Origin: Imperialibacter sp965651695
Lineage (GTDB): Bacteria > Bacteroidota > Bacteroidia > Cytophagales > Cyclobacteriaceae
Length of the DNA: 64,000 nucleotides
Reading direction: 5' to 3'
Assembly: GCA_965651695.1 (NCBI GenBank)
Contig: CBFGTI010000003.1
Location: 1 to 64,000, forward strand
Below, one piece after another: positions 39,305 through 48,492 of the stretch. Below the pieces are notes generated by a model, which worked only from the letters and a program-made list of their open reading frames with translations, did not search any database and was not told where the DNA came from. Every line of letters begins with the position of its first letter. Position 1 is the first letter of the stretch. A program made the translations under genes and the position numbers.

Positions 39305-41725
39305 ATGAAGATTTCATACAATTGGCTGAAGGAATATGTACACCTTGACGAATCGCCCGAAGAAATATCCAGCGTATTAACAAGCCTCGGACTTGAAGTA
39401 GAAAAGCTCGAAACCCACGAGGAAATCCCCGGCAGCATGCAGGGGTTGGTAATTGGCGAAGTAAAAGAATGCAGGGTACATCCCAACGCCGATAAGCTTA
39501 AGCTTACAAAGGTGGATGCCGGTGGCCCCGAACTGCTCGACATTGTGTGCGGCGCTCCCAATGTGGCCGCTGGGCAAAAGGTGGTAGTTGCCCCTGTTGG
39601 CACTACCGTTTTTCCCAAAGGCGGCGAATCCTTTCAGATTAAAAAAGCCAAAATCCGTGGCGAGGAGTCGAACGGAATGATTTGCGCCGAGGACGAAATT
39701 GGGCTAAGCAACGACCACGGTGGCGTAATAGTGCTCGACACCGACCTGCCCAACGGTACTCCGGCAGCGGAATACTTCAACCCGCAAACCGATTATATTT
39801 TCGAGATAGGCCTCACGCCCAACAGGGCCGATGCCGCCTCGCATTATGGCACCGCCCGTGACCTTGCCGCTTACTACGGCAGGCAGCTGCAGTTTCCTTC
39901 AATAGATACCTTCAAAGCCGACACGCACGATTACCCGGTTGAAGTGGTGATTGAAAATGCCGAAGCCTGTCCCAGGTACTCAGGCGTTTCAATTTCAGGA
40001 GTGAGAATTGGCGAGTCGCCCCTATGGCTTAAGAAGAGGCTGGAGTCGATCGGCCTCGACCCCATCAACAATGTAGTAGACATTACCAACTTTATCTGCC
40101 ATGGCCTCGGGCAGCCCCTGCACGGCTTTGATGCCGACAAAATCAGCGGCAGGAAAGTAGTGGTGAAAACACTGCCGGAGGGAACGCCGTTTGTTACGCT
40201 CGACCAGAAGGAGCGAAAGCTGAACGCCGAAGACCTAATGATTTGCGATGCAAAAGAAGGCATGTGCATAGCCGGCGTATTTGGCGGCATCCACTCGGGA
40301 ATTACCGGCGCAACAACAAATATTTTTCTGGAATCGGCCTACTTTTCTCCCGACTACATCAGAAAAACCAGCATGCGCCATGGGTTGAAAACCGACGCTT
40401 CTTTCCGTTTTGAGCGTGGAATTAACCCCCACACTACTGTCGATATACTCAAGTATGCAGCTATTTTGATCAAAGCGGTGGCCGGTGGCACCATTAGCTC
40501 CGGCATCGTCGACGTTTACCCCAAACCCGTCGCCGATTTCCGCTTCCCTGTACGGTTCTCCCGCATTAACCTGCTTATTGGGAAAAAAATTGAAAGAGAA
40601 CGAGTGCTGGGCATCCTGCAGAACCTTCAGATAGGGATCGAAAACCTATCCGCGGAAGGATTTACCGCCGTAGTGCCGCCTTACCGGGTCGACGTGCAGC
40701 GTGAGGTAGACATAATAGAAGAGGTGCTTCGGGTGTATGGCCTCGATAACATTGCACTAGCACCAACCATTGGAGCTACAACGTTATCAGAATTTCCGGA
40801 GGTCGACGAAAACAAGCTGCAGCTTAAAGTCTCCGAATTTCTGGCAGCCAGGGGCTTTTATGAAATAATTACCAATTCACTCACCTCGCCGGAGTATGGC
40901 GCCAAATCGGGCCTCTATGCCGATGAGGCCAACGTGAGCATACTCAACAAGCTGAGCGAAGAATTGGGAGTGATGCGCCAGTCGCTGCTTTTTACCGGGC
41001 TTGAAGTAATTGGCTACAACAATAACCACCGGCAACCCAATCTCAAGTTTTTTGAGTTCGGCAAAACGTACCAGAAAAAGGAAGCCGGTAAATACCAGGA
41101 GCAACATCGCCTAGCGCTATTTCTCACCGGCGATGTGAATGAAGAAAACTGGCGTGAAACACCCGCCCGCCCGGTAGAATTCTTCGACCTCGCTAGTGCA
41201 ATCCAGCAAATTTTGAATAAATTGAACATCCGGGGATTTGAAATGGTGCCCTCGGGCGATAAGGCTTTCGACTATGGGTTGGATTTTCGGCTAAACGGGA
41301 AAGTGTTTGCCACGGCCGGTAAGGTGAAAAAAAACCACCTGAAGCTGGCCGGCGTAAAGCAGGACGTTTTCTTTGCCGACCTCGATTGGAAGCAGCTTTT
41401 GAAGTGGTACAAACGAACCATCGACTACAGGGAAGTCTCGCGGTTTCCGGAAGTGCGACGAGACCTTTCACTGGTGCTCGATAAAAGTGTGTCGTTTGCA
41501 GAGGTAGAAAAAATTGCACGGAACGTAGATCGCAGGTTGATAAAACGCCTGAATGTTTTTAGCGTGTACGAGGGCGACAAGCTGGAGGAGGGCAAAAAAT
41601 CTTACGCCATTAGCTTTATCCTTCAGGATGAAAAAGATACGCTGAAAGACAAGCAGATCGACAAAACCATGAATGCGCTAATGGCGGCTTTCGAAAGCGA
41701 ACTTGGAGCGGTGATCAGAAAATAA
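39305..41725 (+). CDS. pheT: Phenylalanine-tRNA ligase beta subunit
   Basis: An 806-residue beta chain of the alpha2-beta2 enzyme that charges tRNA-Phe. It starts with the normal MKISYNWLKEYV. It has the tRNA-binding (EMAP-like) domain at about 40-150 (VKECRVHPNADKLKLTKVDAG), B3/4 editing domain (about 215-380), B5 domain, catalytic-like core and C-terminal anticodon-binding FDX-ACB domain (SRFPEVRRDLSLVLDKSVSFAEVEKIAR). The length is standard. It heads the pheT - ZapB-like - zapA - rny run that is conserved in Bacteroidota. Confidence 0.97.
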   Translation: MKISYNWLKEYVHLDESPEEISSVLTSLGLEVEKLETHEEIPGSMQGLVIGEVKECRVHPNADKLKLTKVDAGGPELLDIVCGAPNVAAGQKVVVAPVGTTVFPKGGESFQIKKAKIRGEESNGMICAEDEIGLSNDHGGVIVLDTDLPNGTPAAEYFNPQTDYIFEIGLTPNRADAASHYGTARDLAAYYGRQLQFPSIDTFKADTHDYPVEVVIENAEACPRYSGVSISGVRIGESPLWLKKRLESIGLDPINNVVDITNFICHGLGQPLHGFDADKISGRKVVVKTLPEGTPFVTLDQKERKLNAEDLMICDAKEGMCIAGVFGGIHSGITGATTNIFLESAYFSPDYIRKTSMRHGLKTDASFRFERGINPHTTVDILKYAAILIKAVAGGTISSGIVDVYPKPVADFRFPVRFSRINLLIGKKIERERVLGILQNLQIGIENLSAEGFTAVVPPYRVDVQREVDIIEEVLRVYGLDNIALAPTIGATTLSEFPEVDENKLQLKVSEFLAARGFYEIITNSLTSPEYGAKSGLYADEANVSILNKLSEELGVMRQSLLFTGLEVIGYNNNHRQPNLKFFEFGKTYQKKEAGKYQEQHRLALFLTGDVNEENWRETPARPVEFFDLASAIQQILNKLNIRGFEMVPSGDKAFDYGLDFRLNGKVFATAGKVKKNHLKLAGVKQDVFFADLDWKQLLKWYKRTIDYREVSRFPEVRRDLSLVLDKSVSFAEVEKIARNVDRRLIKRLNVFSVYEGDKLEEGKKSYAISFILQDEKDTLKDKQIDKTMNALMAAFESELGAVIRK

Positions 41726-41778
41726 CTTCGTAAGGCAAACAAAGCTGTTCTGATTTTCCTTTAAACATCGATATACCC

Positions 41779-42075
41779 ATGAATAATCACCATCTTAACG
41801 CAGAATTGAGTTCGCTGGAGAGAAAAGTTTCTCTTCTTTTGAACGAATACAAAACCTTAAAACAGGAGATTATTTATCTAAAGAGCGAAAATGACGAGTT
41901 GAGGGGGATTTTGACAACAAAGGAGCAACAAATTTCCGACTTCCAAAATAAGTTTAAAATTAGTAAAATTGCTGATAGTTTGGCATTGAGTGGAAATGAC
42001 TCAACAGAACTCAAACAAGTATTAAATGAATATATAAAGGAGATAGATAGGTGCATTGCTCATCTGAGTCAATAA
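41779..42075 (+). CDS. ZapB-like coiled-coil protein
   Basis: A 98-residue protein. Residues 5-60 form a strong coiled coil (LSSLERKVSLLLNEYKTLKQEIIYLKSENDELRG), and a short C-terminal helical part follows. It sits between pheT and zapA, 18 bp before zapA. Its size, coiled coil and position suggest a divisome-associated partner of ZapA like ZapB, but sequence similarity to E. coli ZapB is not evident. Translated start ATG 41779. Confidence 0.75.
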   Translation: MNNHHLNAELSSLERKVSLLLNEYKTLKQEIIYLKSENDELRGILTTKEQQISDFQNKFKISKIADSLALSGNDSTELKQVLNEYIKEIDRCIAHLSQ

Positions 42076-42093
42076 ACCTTCTGAATATCAGGG

Positions 42094-42378
42094 ATGGGAG
42101 AGCTTTCGATACGGATTAAAATAGGCAACAGGGAATACCCGATGAAGGTATCGGCGCAGGAAGAAGCGATGGTACGGCAGGCGGGTAAACAATTGAATGA
42201 GCGTCTGAGATCGTACAAAGAACAGTTTGGAATCGACGATCAGCAAGACCTTTTGGCGATGGTATCATTCGACCTGTTAATTGAAAAGATTAAAGCCGAC
42301 GAAGCTCTTGTAGGTATTGATCAGTTAACATTGGAAAAAATTTCTAACCTCAACCAGCAGATCACCCAGGCTTTATAA
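42094..42378 (+). CDS. zapA: Cell division protein ZapA
   Basis: A 94-residue ZapA-family protein. The N-terminal globular part is LSIRIKIGNREYPMKVSAQEEAMVRQAGKQLNERL. The long C-terminal helix (DQQDLLAMVSFDLLIEKIKADEA) mediates tetramerisation in known members. ZapA bundles FtsZ filaments at the division site. It lies in the conserved cluster with the ZapB-like gene and rny. Confidence 0.9.
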   Translation: MGELSIRIKIGNREYPMKVSAQEEAMVRQAGKQLNERLRSYKEQFGIDDQQDLLAMVSFDLLIEKIKADEALVGIDQLTLEKISNLNQQITQAL

Positions 42379-42456
42379 TCTCTTTCATTTTTTATTGTTG
42401 TACTTCTGTAGCAAGTCCGCCCGGTGTCATTTTCATTACACCTTAAAATCATTGTT

Positions 42457-44022
42457 ATGGACAGTACGCTATATACCATTCTGTTTGCCCTGGCGGGGCT
42501 AATAGGTGGTTTTATTTTTGGCAGGCTTGCGCTCAAACGGAGCTTAAAAGGCAAGGAAGCGGAACTCGAAGAAAGAGGGAAGCTGATTGTGAAAGAAGCT
42601 GAGATCGAGGCCGAAAACATTAAGAAAAACAAAATTCTTGAGGCAAAGGAGAAGTTTTTAAAGCTCCGCGAAGAGTTCGAGGAAGAATCCAACCGTAAGA
42701 AGAGTATCATTATCAGCAATGAGAATAAGCTCAAGCAGCGTGAGCAGGCCATGGCCAAGCAATTTGAGCAAAACAAAAGAACTGAGGCAGAGCTTGAGTC
42801 GGCCAAAGAAAACCTGGCCGCACAAATGGATATCCTGAAAAAGCGTAAAGAAGAGCTCGACAAGATTAAGCTGCAGCAGGTAGAAATATTAGAGAAGATA
42901 TCCAGCCTTACCGCCGAGGAAGCCAAAGACCAGCTGGTTGAAACGCTTAAAGACGAAGCCCGTTCGAAAGCAGCATCACACATCAAGGAGATTATTGAGG
43001 AGTCGAAGCTGACGGCCACCAAGGAGGCGAAAAAGATTGTGCTGCAAACTATACAGCGCACCGCCACCGAGCACGCCATCGAAAACTGCGTGTCGGTGTT
43101 CAACATCGAAAGCGACGACATTAAGGGCAAGATCATTGGCAGAGAAGGGCGCAACATCAGGGCGCTTGAGGCCGCCACCGGTGTCGAAATCATTGTAGAT
43201 GACACCCCTGAGGCCATTATCATTTCAGGGTTCGATCCTGTACGCAGGGAGATCGCCCGCCTTTCGCTTCACAGGCTTGTTCAGGATGGGCGTATACATC
43301 CGGCCCGTATTGAGGAGATTGTGGCAAAAACCACGAAAAATATTGAGGAAGAAATAGTAGAGATTGGCGAGCGCACCGTAATCGATCTGGGCATCCATGG
43401 CTTGCACCCCGAGCTTATCAAGATGGTCGGCCGCATGCGTTTCAGGTCGTCTTACGGCCAAAATCTGCTCCAGCATTCGCGTGAAGTGGCCAAACTCTGC
43501 GCCACACTGGCTTCAGAGCTCGGCCTCAATGCCAAAATGGCGAAACGTGCCGGCTTGCTGCACGACATCGGCAAGGTGTGGCCCGAGGAGCCCGAGCTGC
43601 CGCATGCTGTGTTGGGCATGGAGCTTGCCAAAAAATACAAGGAGCACCCCGACGTGTGCAACGCCATTGGTGCACACCACGACGAGGTAGAAATGACGGC
43701 GCTTATATCGCCAATCATTCAGGCCTGCGATGCTATTTCCGGCTCGCGCCCCGGTGCCCGCCGCGAGGTAATGGAGTCGTACATCAAGCGACTGAAAGAG
43801 CTGGAAACTCTGGCTTTGAGCTTCGAAGGAGTTAATAAGTGCTATGCTATTCAGGCCGGTCGTGAGCTGAGGGTGATTGTGGATGCCGATTCGGTAACCG
43901 ACCAGCGGGCGGGTGAACTTTCGTTCGATATATCGCAAAAAATAGAAAGGGACATGCAGTACCCCGGCCAGATTAAAGTAACGGTGATCCGCGAAATGAG
44001 ATCGATCGCCTACGCCAAATAA
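42457..44022 (+). CDS. rny: Ribonuclease Y
   Basis: About 521 residues, starting at ATG 42457 (MDSTLYTILFALAGLIGGFIFG), which gives the N-terminal membrane anchor; an upstream ATG adds 11 residues without support. A long coiled coil (about 30-200) is followed by a KH domain (IKGKIIGREGRNIRALEAATGVEIIVDD) and an HD domain with GLLHDIGKVWPEE as metal-binding HD pair. RNase Y starts mRNA decay in many bacteria as a membrane-bound endonuclease. It converges with recA across a strong hairpin. Confidence 0.96.
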   Translation: MDSTLYTILFALAGLIGGFIFGRLALKRSLKGKEAELEERGKLIVKEAEIEAENIKKNKILEAKEKFLKLREEFEEESNRKKSIIISNENKLKQREQAMAKQFEQNKRTEAELESAKENLAAQMDILKKRKEELDKIKLQQVEILEKISSLTAEEAKDQLVETLKDEARSKAASHIKEIIEESKLTATKEAKKIVLQTIQRTATEHAIENCVSVFNIESDDIKGKIIGREGRNIRALEAATGVEIIVDDTPEAIIISGFDPVRREIARLSLHRLVQDGRIHPARIEEIVAKTTKNIEEEIVEIGERTVIDLGIHGLHPELIKMVGRMRFRSSYGQNLLQHSREVAKLCATLASELGLNAKMAKRAGLLHDIGKVWPEEPELPHAVLGMELAKKYKEHPDVCNAIGAHHDEVEMTALISPIIQACDAISGSRPGARREVMESYIKRLKELETLALSFEGVNKCYAIQAGRELRVIVDADSVTDQRAGELSFDISQKIERDMQYPGQIKVTVIREMRSIAYAK

Positions 44023-44086
44023 GTGAGTGGTTTCGAAGTTTTCAGTTTGTAGTTGTCGTACTTCAAACTGAAAACTTCAAACTCAC
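44023..44086. terminator. Long hairpin between convergent rny and recA
   Basis: GAAGTTTTCAGTTTG (44035-44049) and its exact complement (44064-44078) form a 15-bp stem. GTGAGT/ACTCAC at the outer ends (44023-44028, 44081-44086) extend it. It probably stops transcription in both directions, although no clear T run follows. Confidence 0.6.
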
Positions 44087-44092
44087 TAACTT

Positions 44093-45115
44093 CTATACCT
44101 TCTCCTCTACAGGCTGCACTACGCCCGCAATCTTTTCTTTTATCTTCTTCTCAAGCTCTTCCATCAGCTCGGGGTTGTCTAGCAGCAGTTCCTTCACCGC
44201 ATCGCGCCCCTGCCCAAGCTTTGTTTCGTTGTAAGAGAACCACGAGCCAGACTTTTTGATCACATCCAGATCTACGCCGATGTCGATCAACTCGCCAACT
44301 TTGGAAATGCCCTGTCCATACATGATGTCGAATTCCACCACCTTGAAAGGCGGAGCCACCTTGTTCTTTACCACCTTCACCCGGGTTCTGTTGCCAACCA
44401 CATTGTCGGCACCTTCTTTTATTTGGCCCACTCTCCGGATATCAAGGCGTACGGAGGCATAGAATTTCAATGCATTACCCCCGGTTGTCGTTTCGGGGTT
44501 GCCAAACATCACACCGATCTTATCGCGCAATTGGTTAATAAAAATGCACGAACAGCCCGTTTTGTTAATGGCGCCGGTAAGCTTCCGGAGCGCTTGCGAC
44601 ATCAAACGAGCCTGCAGGCCCATTTTGCTGTCGCCCATTTCGCCCTCTAGTTCGCCTTTGGGTACAAGCGCCGCCACGGAGTCGATCACTATAATGTCGA
44701 TGGCACCGGAGCGTATAAGGTGTTCGGCGATTTCAAGTGCCTGTTCGCCATTGTCAGGCTGCGATATCAGCAGGTTTTCCGTGTCAATGCCCAGCTTTTC
44801 CGCATACGATTTGTCAAAAGCATGCTCAGCATCAATAAATGCGGCAAGGCCACCTTTTTTCTGGGCTTCGGCTATGCAATGCATTGAAAGGGTGGTTTTG
44901 CCCGAAGATTCCGGACCGTAGATTTCGATTACCCTCCCCCGCGGAATACCGCCAACGCCCAGTGCAATGTCGAGCCCGAGCGAACCTGTAGAAATAGCTG
45001 GCACATCCTGAACACGCTCATCGCTTAATTTCATTATGGTACCTTTGCCGTAGGTTTTCTCCAGCTTATCAATGGTCAGCGCCAGCGCCTTCAGTTTTTC
45101 TGATTTATCACTCAT
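44093..45115 (-). CDS. recA: Recombinase RecA
   Basis: A 340-residue RecA. The Walker A is GPESSGKTTLS, Walker B IIVIDSVAAL, and the L1/L2 DNA-binding loops include MGLQARLMSQALRKLTG and the GGNALKFYASVRLDIRR segment. It catalyses homologous strand exchange and LexA-type SOS cleavage. Length and ends are normal for Bacteroidota. No SOS box is evident in the 100 bp upstream, in keeping with the loss of classical LexA regulation in many members of this phylum. Confidence 0.97.
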   Translation of the reverse strand: MSDKSEKLKALALTIDKLEKTYGKGTIMKLSDERVQDVPAISTGSLGLDIALGVGGIPRGRVIEIYGPESSGKTTLSMHCIAEAQKKGGLAAFIDAEHAFDKSYAEKLGIDTENLLISQPDNGEQALEIAEHLIRSGAIDIIVIDSVAALVPKGELEGEMGDSKMGLQARLMSQALRKLTGAINKTGCSCIFINQLRDKIGVMFGNPETTTGGNALKFYASVRLDIRRVGQIKEGADNVVGNRTRVKVVKNKVAPPFKVVEFDIMYGQGISKVGELIDIGVDLDVIKKSGSWFSYNETKLGQGRDAVKELLLDNPELMEELEKKIKEKIAGVVQPVEEKV

Positions 45116-45220
45116 TTGTTCGTGTTTGTCTGTACAACCGGGTGAATTTACAATGATTCACTTCAAATCCCAATCTTAACACATGAGGATATTTCACCAG
45201 TACCTCCGGCCTTCCTCTGC

Positions 45221-45655
45221 CTATGGTGTTTGGTGCTGGCTGCCCGTTTTTGCTGGGCCATTGTCACCACTCATTTCCGCATCAGTGGGCATTTCCCAGA
45301 AAGTAAGGAACATGTAAATGGAGAAGCACGTGCCAAGCGGAAAATTGAAAAAGTAGAAAAAGGCAAGCACCAGGGAAATCTTTTGCGCCCACCGTTGTTT
45401 AGCGAGTATGCCGGCTGCAATTATGAACTCTACAGCAGCCAGGGCCATGTAAAAAAACGGAAAAGCGTACAAGAAGCTGATGGGGTGCCTGAAGGTGAAA
45501 ATGCCCACGTGGACGTCTCTGAACATTTCCCACGAATCGAAGAAATAAACCGCGTTGTAAATAAACGATGAGGCTACGAGGTGTAGCAGTGCTACTACAA
45601 TCAGGATTTTACCAATGATTTTGTTGTGCCTCTGAAACTGATCCGGAGCTTTCAT
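45221..45655 (-). CDS. Four-helix membrane protein, unknown
   Basis: A 144-residue protein with four predicted membrane helices (about residues 14-34, 60-80, 85-100 and 103-120) and a hydrophilic C-terminal tail that probably faces the cytoplasm (EMPTDAEMSGDNGPAKTGS). The layout resembles DoxX-like proteins, but no signature residue is decisive. It is divergent from the predicted aminopeptidase gene. Function unknown. Confidence 0.7.
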   Translation of the reverse strand: MKAPDQFQRHNKIIGKILIVVALLHLVASSFIYNAVYFFDSWEMFRDVHVGIFTFRHPISFLYAFPFFYMALAAVEFIIAAGILAKQRWAQKISLVLAFFYFFNFPLGTCFSIYMFLTFWEMPTDAEMSGDNGPAKTGSQHQTP

Positions 45656-45796
45656 ACATATTGTTTTTTTGACCTTTTGATAAATGTAATAATAAGTACT
45701 ATGCTTTACAAGGTATTATACGTAGATAGCCTGCAATAGTTGGTTCGCTTTTTATTTAATTATAATTTTCCGTTTGAGTAGTAGACAATAAGCTTT

Positions 45797-46825
45797 ATGT
45801 GGAAAAAGGTAGCAGGGGGTGTTTTGGCCGTTCTTTTAGCCGTAGCCATTTTTTTCAGCGAATTGATATCCTACGGGGTGATGCAGGCTAAAGGCCAGCT
45901 CACTATATTGTGGGGCGCAAAAGACGTTCGTGAATTTATTGCCGACCCTCATTTCCCCGATTCCCTCAAGAGCAAGCTGGTGCTGATACAGGAGGTGCGA
46001 AAATACGCCGTAGATTCGCTGGGTATAAGCCCTTCCAACAACTACACCACCATGTACGATCAGCAGGGAAAGTATTTACTCTGGAATGTTACTGCTGCTC
46101 AGCCGTTTGCAATGGAACCATTTCAGTGGACTTTCCCTTTATTAGGATCATTCCCGTACAAAGGGTTTTTTGTGCTGGAGGAGGCGAAAAAAGAAAGGGC
46201 CGGGCTCGATAGTGCAGGCTACGATACCAATATAAGCCCCGTAAGCGGCTGGTCTACTCTTGGTTGGTTTAAAGATCCTATTTTGAGCAAAATGCTTGAA
46301 AGGCCTGAAGGAGATATTGTTGAGCTTATTATTCACGAGCTAACTCATGGTACACTGTACGTGAAAGACAGCGTTACTTTTAATGAAAACCTGGCAAGTT
46401 TTGTGGGCAGAGAGGGCGCTATCCGGTTTCTCCGGTACAAGTTTGGGAGCCAATCGGAGGAGCTACAGTCTTATTTGGCTTCGGAGCATGATTATGAGAA
46501 ACTTTACAGCCACTATTTAAGAGGGGCACGAAAATTGGATAGTTTGTATATTGCTATGCACGAGGGGCTTACTGTTGATACGAAGAAAGCGATGAAGGAA
46601 GCGATGATCCGGCAAATAATGACCAACCTGGACACCATCAGTTTCCGGGGTAGAGAGCCCATTCGGTGGACGGAGGAAAACAAGCTGCCCAACAACACTT
46701 TTTTCATGTCTTATTTAAGATACAGAGGGAAGCTTGATATCTTTGAGAGAGAATTGAGCGAACGCTTTGGGGGGGATCTTCGTGCATATGTGACTTACTT
46801 AAAGGAAATATATCCTTCGTTATGA
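45797..46825 (+). CDS. Predicted aminopeptidase (zinc metallopeptidase)
   Basis: A 342-residue protein with an N-terminal membrane anchor (VAGGVLAVLLAVAIFFSELISYG) and the zinc motif HELTH (IIHELTHGTLYV) at about residue 182, with a downstream Glu in FNENLASFVGREGA. It matches the layout of the predicted aminopeptidase family of bacterial envelope proteins (COG4324-like). Activity has not been shown for most members. Its stop overlaps the start of the DUF3108 gene by 4 bp (ATGA), so the two are translationally coupled. Confidence 0.85.
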   Translation: MWKKVAGGVLAVLLAVAIFFSELISYGVMQAKGQLTILWGAKDVREFIADPHFPDSLKSKLVLIQEVRKYAVDSLGISPSNNYTTMYDQQGKYLLWNVTAAQPFAMEPFQWTFPLLGSFPYKGFFVLEEAKKERAGLDSAGYDTNISPVSGWSTLGWFKDPILSKMLERPEGDIVELIIHELTHGTLYVKDSVTFNENLASFVGREGAIRFLRYKFGSQSEELQSYLASEHDYEKLYSHYLRGARKLDSLYIAMHEGLTVDTKKAMKEAMIRQIMTNLDTISFRGREPIRWTEENKLPNNTFFMSYLRYRGKLDIFERELSERFGGDLRAYVTYLKEIYPSL

Positions 46826-47652
46826 GCAGAGTTTGGACAAAGATCGCATCGCTGGCAATACTTGCTGCTGTACTCACATCTTTTGGCCAGTACAATCACG
46901 ACGGTTACAGGGTGCTGGAGAACGCCAGTTTCAAAAAAGGAGAGCTCCTTGAGTACCGGATTAACCTCGGTTTTTTAAGCGCTGGCGAAGCAACCATGAG
47001 TATCCTGCCCGATATAGAAAGGGTAAACGGACGGCCATGCTACCGGATCGATGTCTACGGGAAAACCGTTGGCCTGGCCGATATGCTGTACAGCGTGAAA
47101 GATAACTGGGGTACGTATTACGACACTGCTTCGCTGGTGCCGCACAAGTTTTACAGGAATATACAGGAAGGCGGTTACCGCAAATACGAAGTGGTTGATT
47201 TCGACCATAAGAGCGAAAAGGCAAAGGTTACTGTTTTCGACAAGCATACCTTCAAACCCAAAGACGTCAAAACTTACGATATCCCCTCCAACATCCAGGA
47301 CCTGGTTAGCGGCTACTACTTTATCAGAACGCTCGATTTCGATTCCATTCAGCCGTCCGACACCTTTTCGGTAAAAGCTTTTTTTGACAAGGAGTTGTAT
47401 GACATGAAAATAGTATTTCTTCGGCGCGAAGTGGTGAAAACAAAACTGGGAAAGGTGAACTCCCTGGTTTTCGCACCCGTGATGCCCAAAAACAGCATCT
47501 TTGATGGAGAAAATGCGATCCAGCTATGGATGTCGGACGATGCCAACAAAATTCCACTTAAAGTGAAAGCCAAAATGTTTTTGGTAGGCTCGGTGGAGCT
47601 GGATATAACGAAGGCCACTAATATTAAGTCAGAATTAGCTTTTGCGCAGTAG
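46822..47652 (+). CDS. DUF3108 family periplasmic protein
   Basis: A 276-residue protein with a signal peptide ending near SFGQ (residue 21). The DUF3108 domain follows: FKKGELLEYRINLGFLSAGEATM, YRIDVYGKTVGLADMLYSVKDNW and the late FDGENAIQLWMSDDANKIPLKVKAKMFLVGSVELDI. The family forms a beta-rich periplasmic protein of unknown function. It is coupled by a 4-bp overlap to the predicted aminopeptidase, so both may act in envelope maintenance. Confidence 0.88.
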   Translation: MSRVWTKIASLAILAAVLTSFGQYNHDGYRVLENASFKKGELLEYRINLGFLSAGEATMSILPDIERVNGRPCYRIDVYGKTVGLADMLYSVKDNWGTYYDTASLVPHKFYRNIQEGGYRKYEVVDFDHKSEKAKVTVFDKHTFKPKDVKTYDIPSNIQDLVSGYYFIRTLDFDSIQPSDTFSVKAFFDKELYDMKIVFLRREVVKTKLGKVNSLVFAPVMPKNSIFDGENAIQLWMSDDANKIPLKVKAKMFLVGSVELDITKATNIKSELAFAQ

Positions 47653-47797
47653 GTGTTATCAAATTGTTATCGCTTTCCTAATATTTTCTTTATTCTCTAT
47701 TTTTAAGTCGCTTTTACGAACAACTCTTTTCGTCGGAGCTTATGCAGGAGTTTCCTGGTAAGTATCTTTAGGTAATTTTATAAAATTCTCAGGTATA

Positions 47798-48487
47798 ATG
47801 GGAAATAAGCAATCGCAAAAGGTGCTGGTGGTAGACGACGAATCTGATATTCTCGAGCTGCTGAAGTACAACCTGATAAAGGAGGGCTACGATGTAAAAA
47901 CTGCTTTGGATGGACGTAAGGGTGTGGAAATTGCGAAGAGTTTTGTGCCTGATCTCATTCTTTTGGATATAATGATGCCGCAGCAGGATGGCGTTGAAAC
48001 CTGCCGGCAGCTGCGGGAGATCCCCGAGCTTAACAATTCCTTCATTATTTTCTTAACTGCACGCTCCGAAGAATACTCGGAGGTAGCTGCTTTCGATATC
48101 GGGGCCGACGACTACATTACGAAGCCAATAAAACCTCGGGCGCTGATGAGCCGGATAAGCGCGCTGTTTCGCCGCGACTCGAAGAAAAAGAAGGACAACA
48201 GCCAGATAAGCATCGGCGACCTGAGCATCGACAGAACCAGCTACACCGCTACTATAGGCGAAAAAGAAATTAACCTCCCCAAAAAAGAATTCGAACTCCT
48301 CTTCTTTCTCGCGCAAAACCCCGGCAAGGTTTTCAGCCGCGACGATCTTTTGCAGAATATTTGGGGTACCGATGTTTACGTTCTTGCCCGCACGGTAGAC
48401 GTGCATATACGAAAGGTAAGAGAAAAGATTGGCGAGGGATATATTACTACGGTGAAGGGGGTTGGATATAAATTCGATGCCAATTAG
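47798..48487 (+). CDS. OmpR/PhoB-family response regulator
   Basis: A 229-residue regulator. The receiver has acidic residues in VVDDES, the phospho-acceptor Asp in LILLDIMMPQQDG and the Lys in DDYITKPIKP. The C-terminal winged helix (about 130-229) has KEFELLFFLAQNPGKVFSRDDLLQNIWG and VDVHIRKVREKIGEGYITTVKGVGYKF. It is paired with a histidine kinase 5 bp downstream. The closest known type is PhoB of the phosphate response, but no phosphate genes are adjacent, so the stimulus is not certain. Confidence 0.92.
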   Translation: MGNKQSQKVLVVDDESDILELLKYNLIKEGYDVKTALDGRKGVEIAKSFVPDLILLDIMMPQQDGVETCRQLREIPELNNSFIIFLTARSEEYSEVAAFDIGADDYITKPIKPRALMSRISALFRRDSKKKKDNSQISIGDLSIDRTSYTATIGEKEINLPKKEFELLFFLAQNPGKVFSRDDLLQNIWGTDVYVLARTVDVHIRKVREKIGEGYITTVKGVGYKFDAN

Positions 48488-48492
48488 CGTAT

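Noticed and set aside
42321..43223. A 300-codon Ser-rich open frame antisense to rny
   Set aside because: It is the mirror of the coiled-coil codons of rny and has a composition typical of antisense frames; rny is certain.
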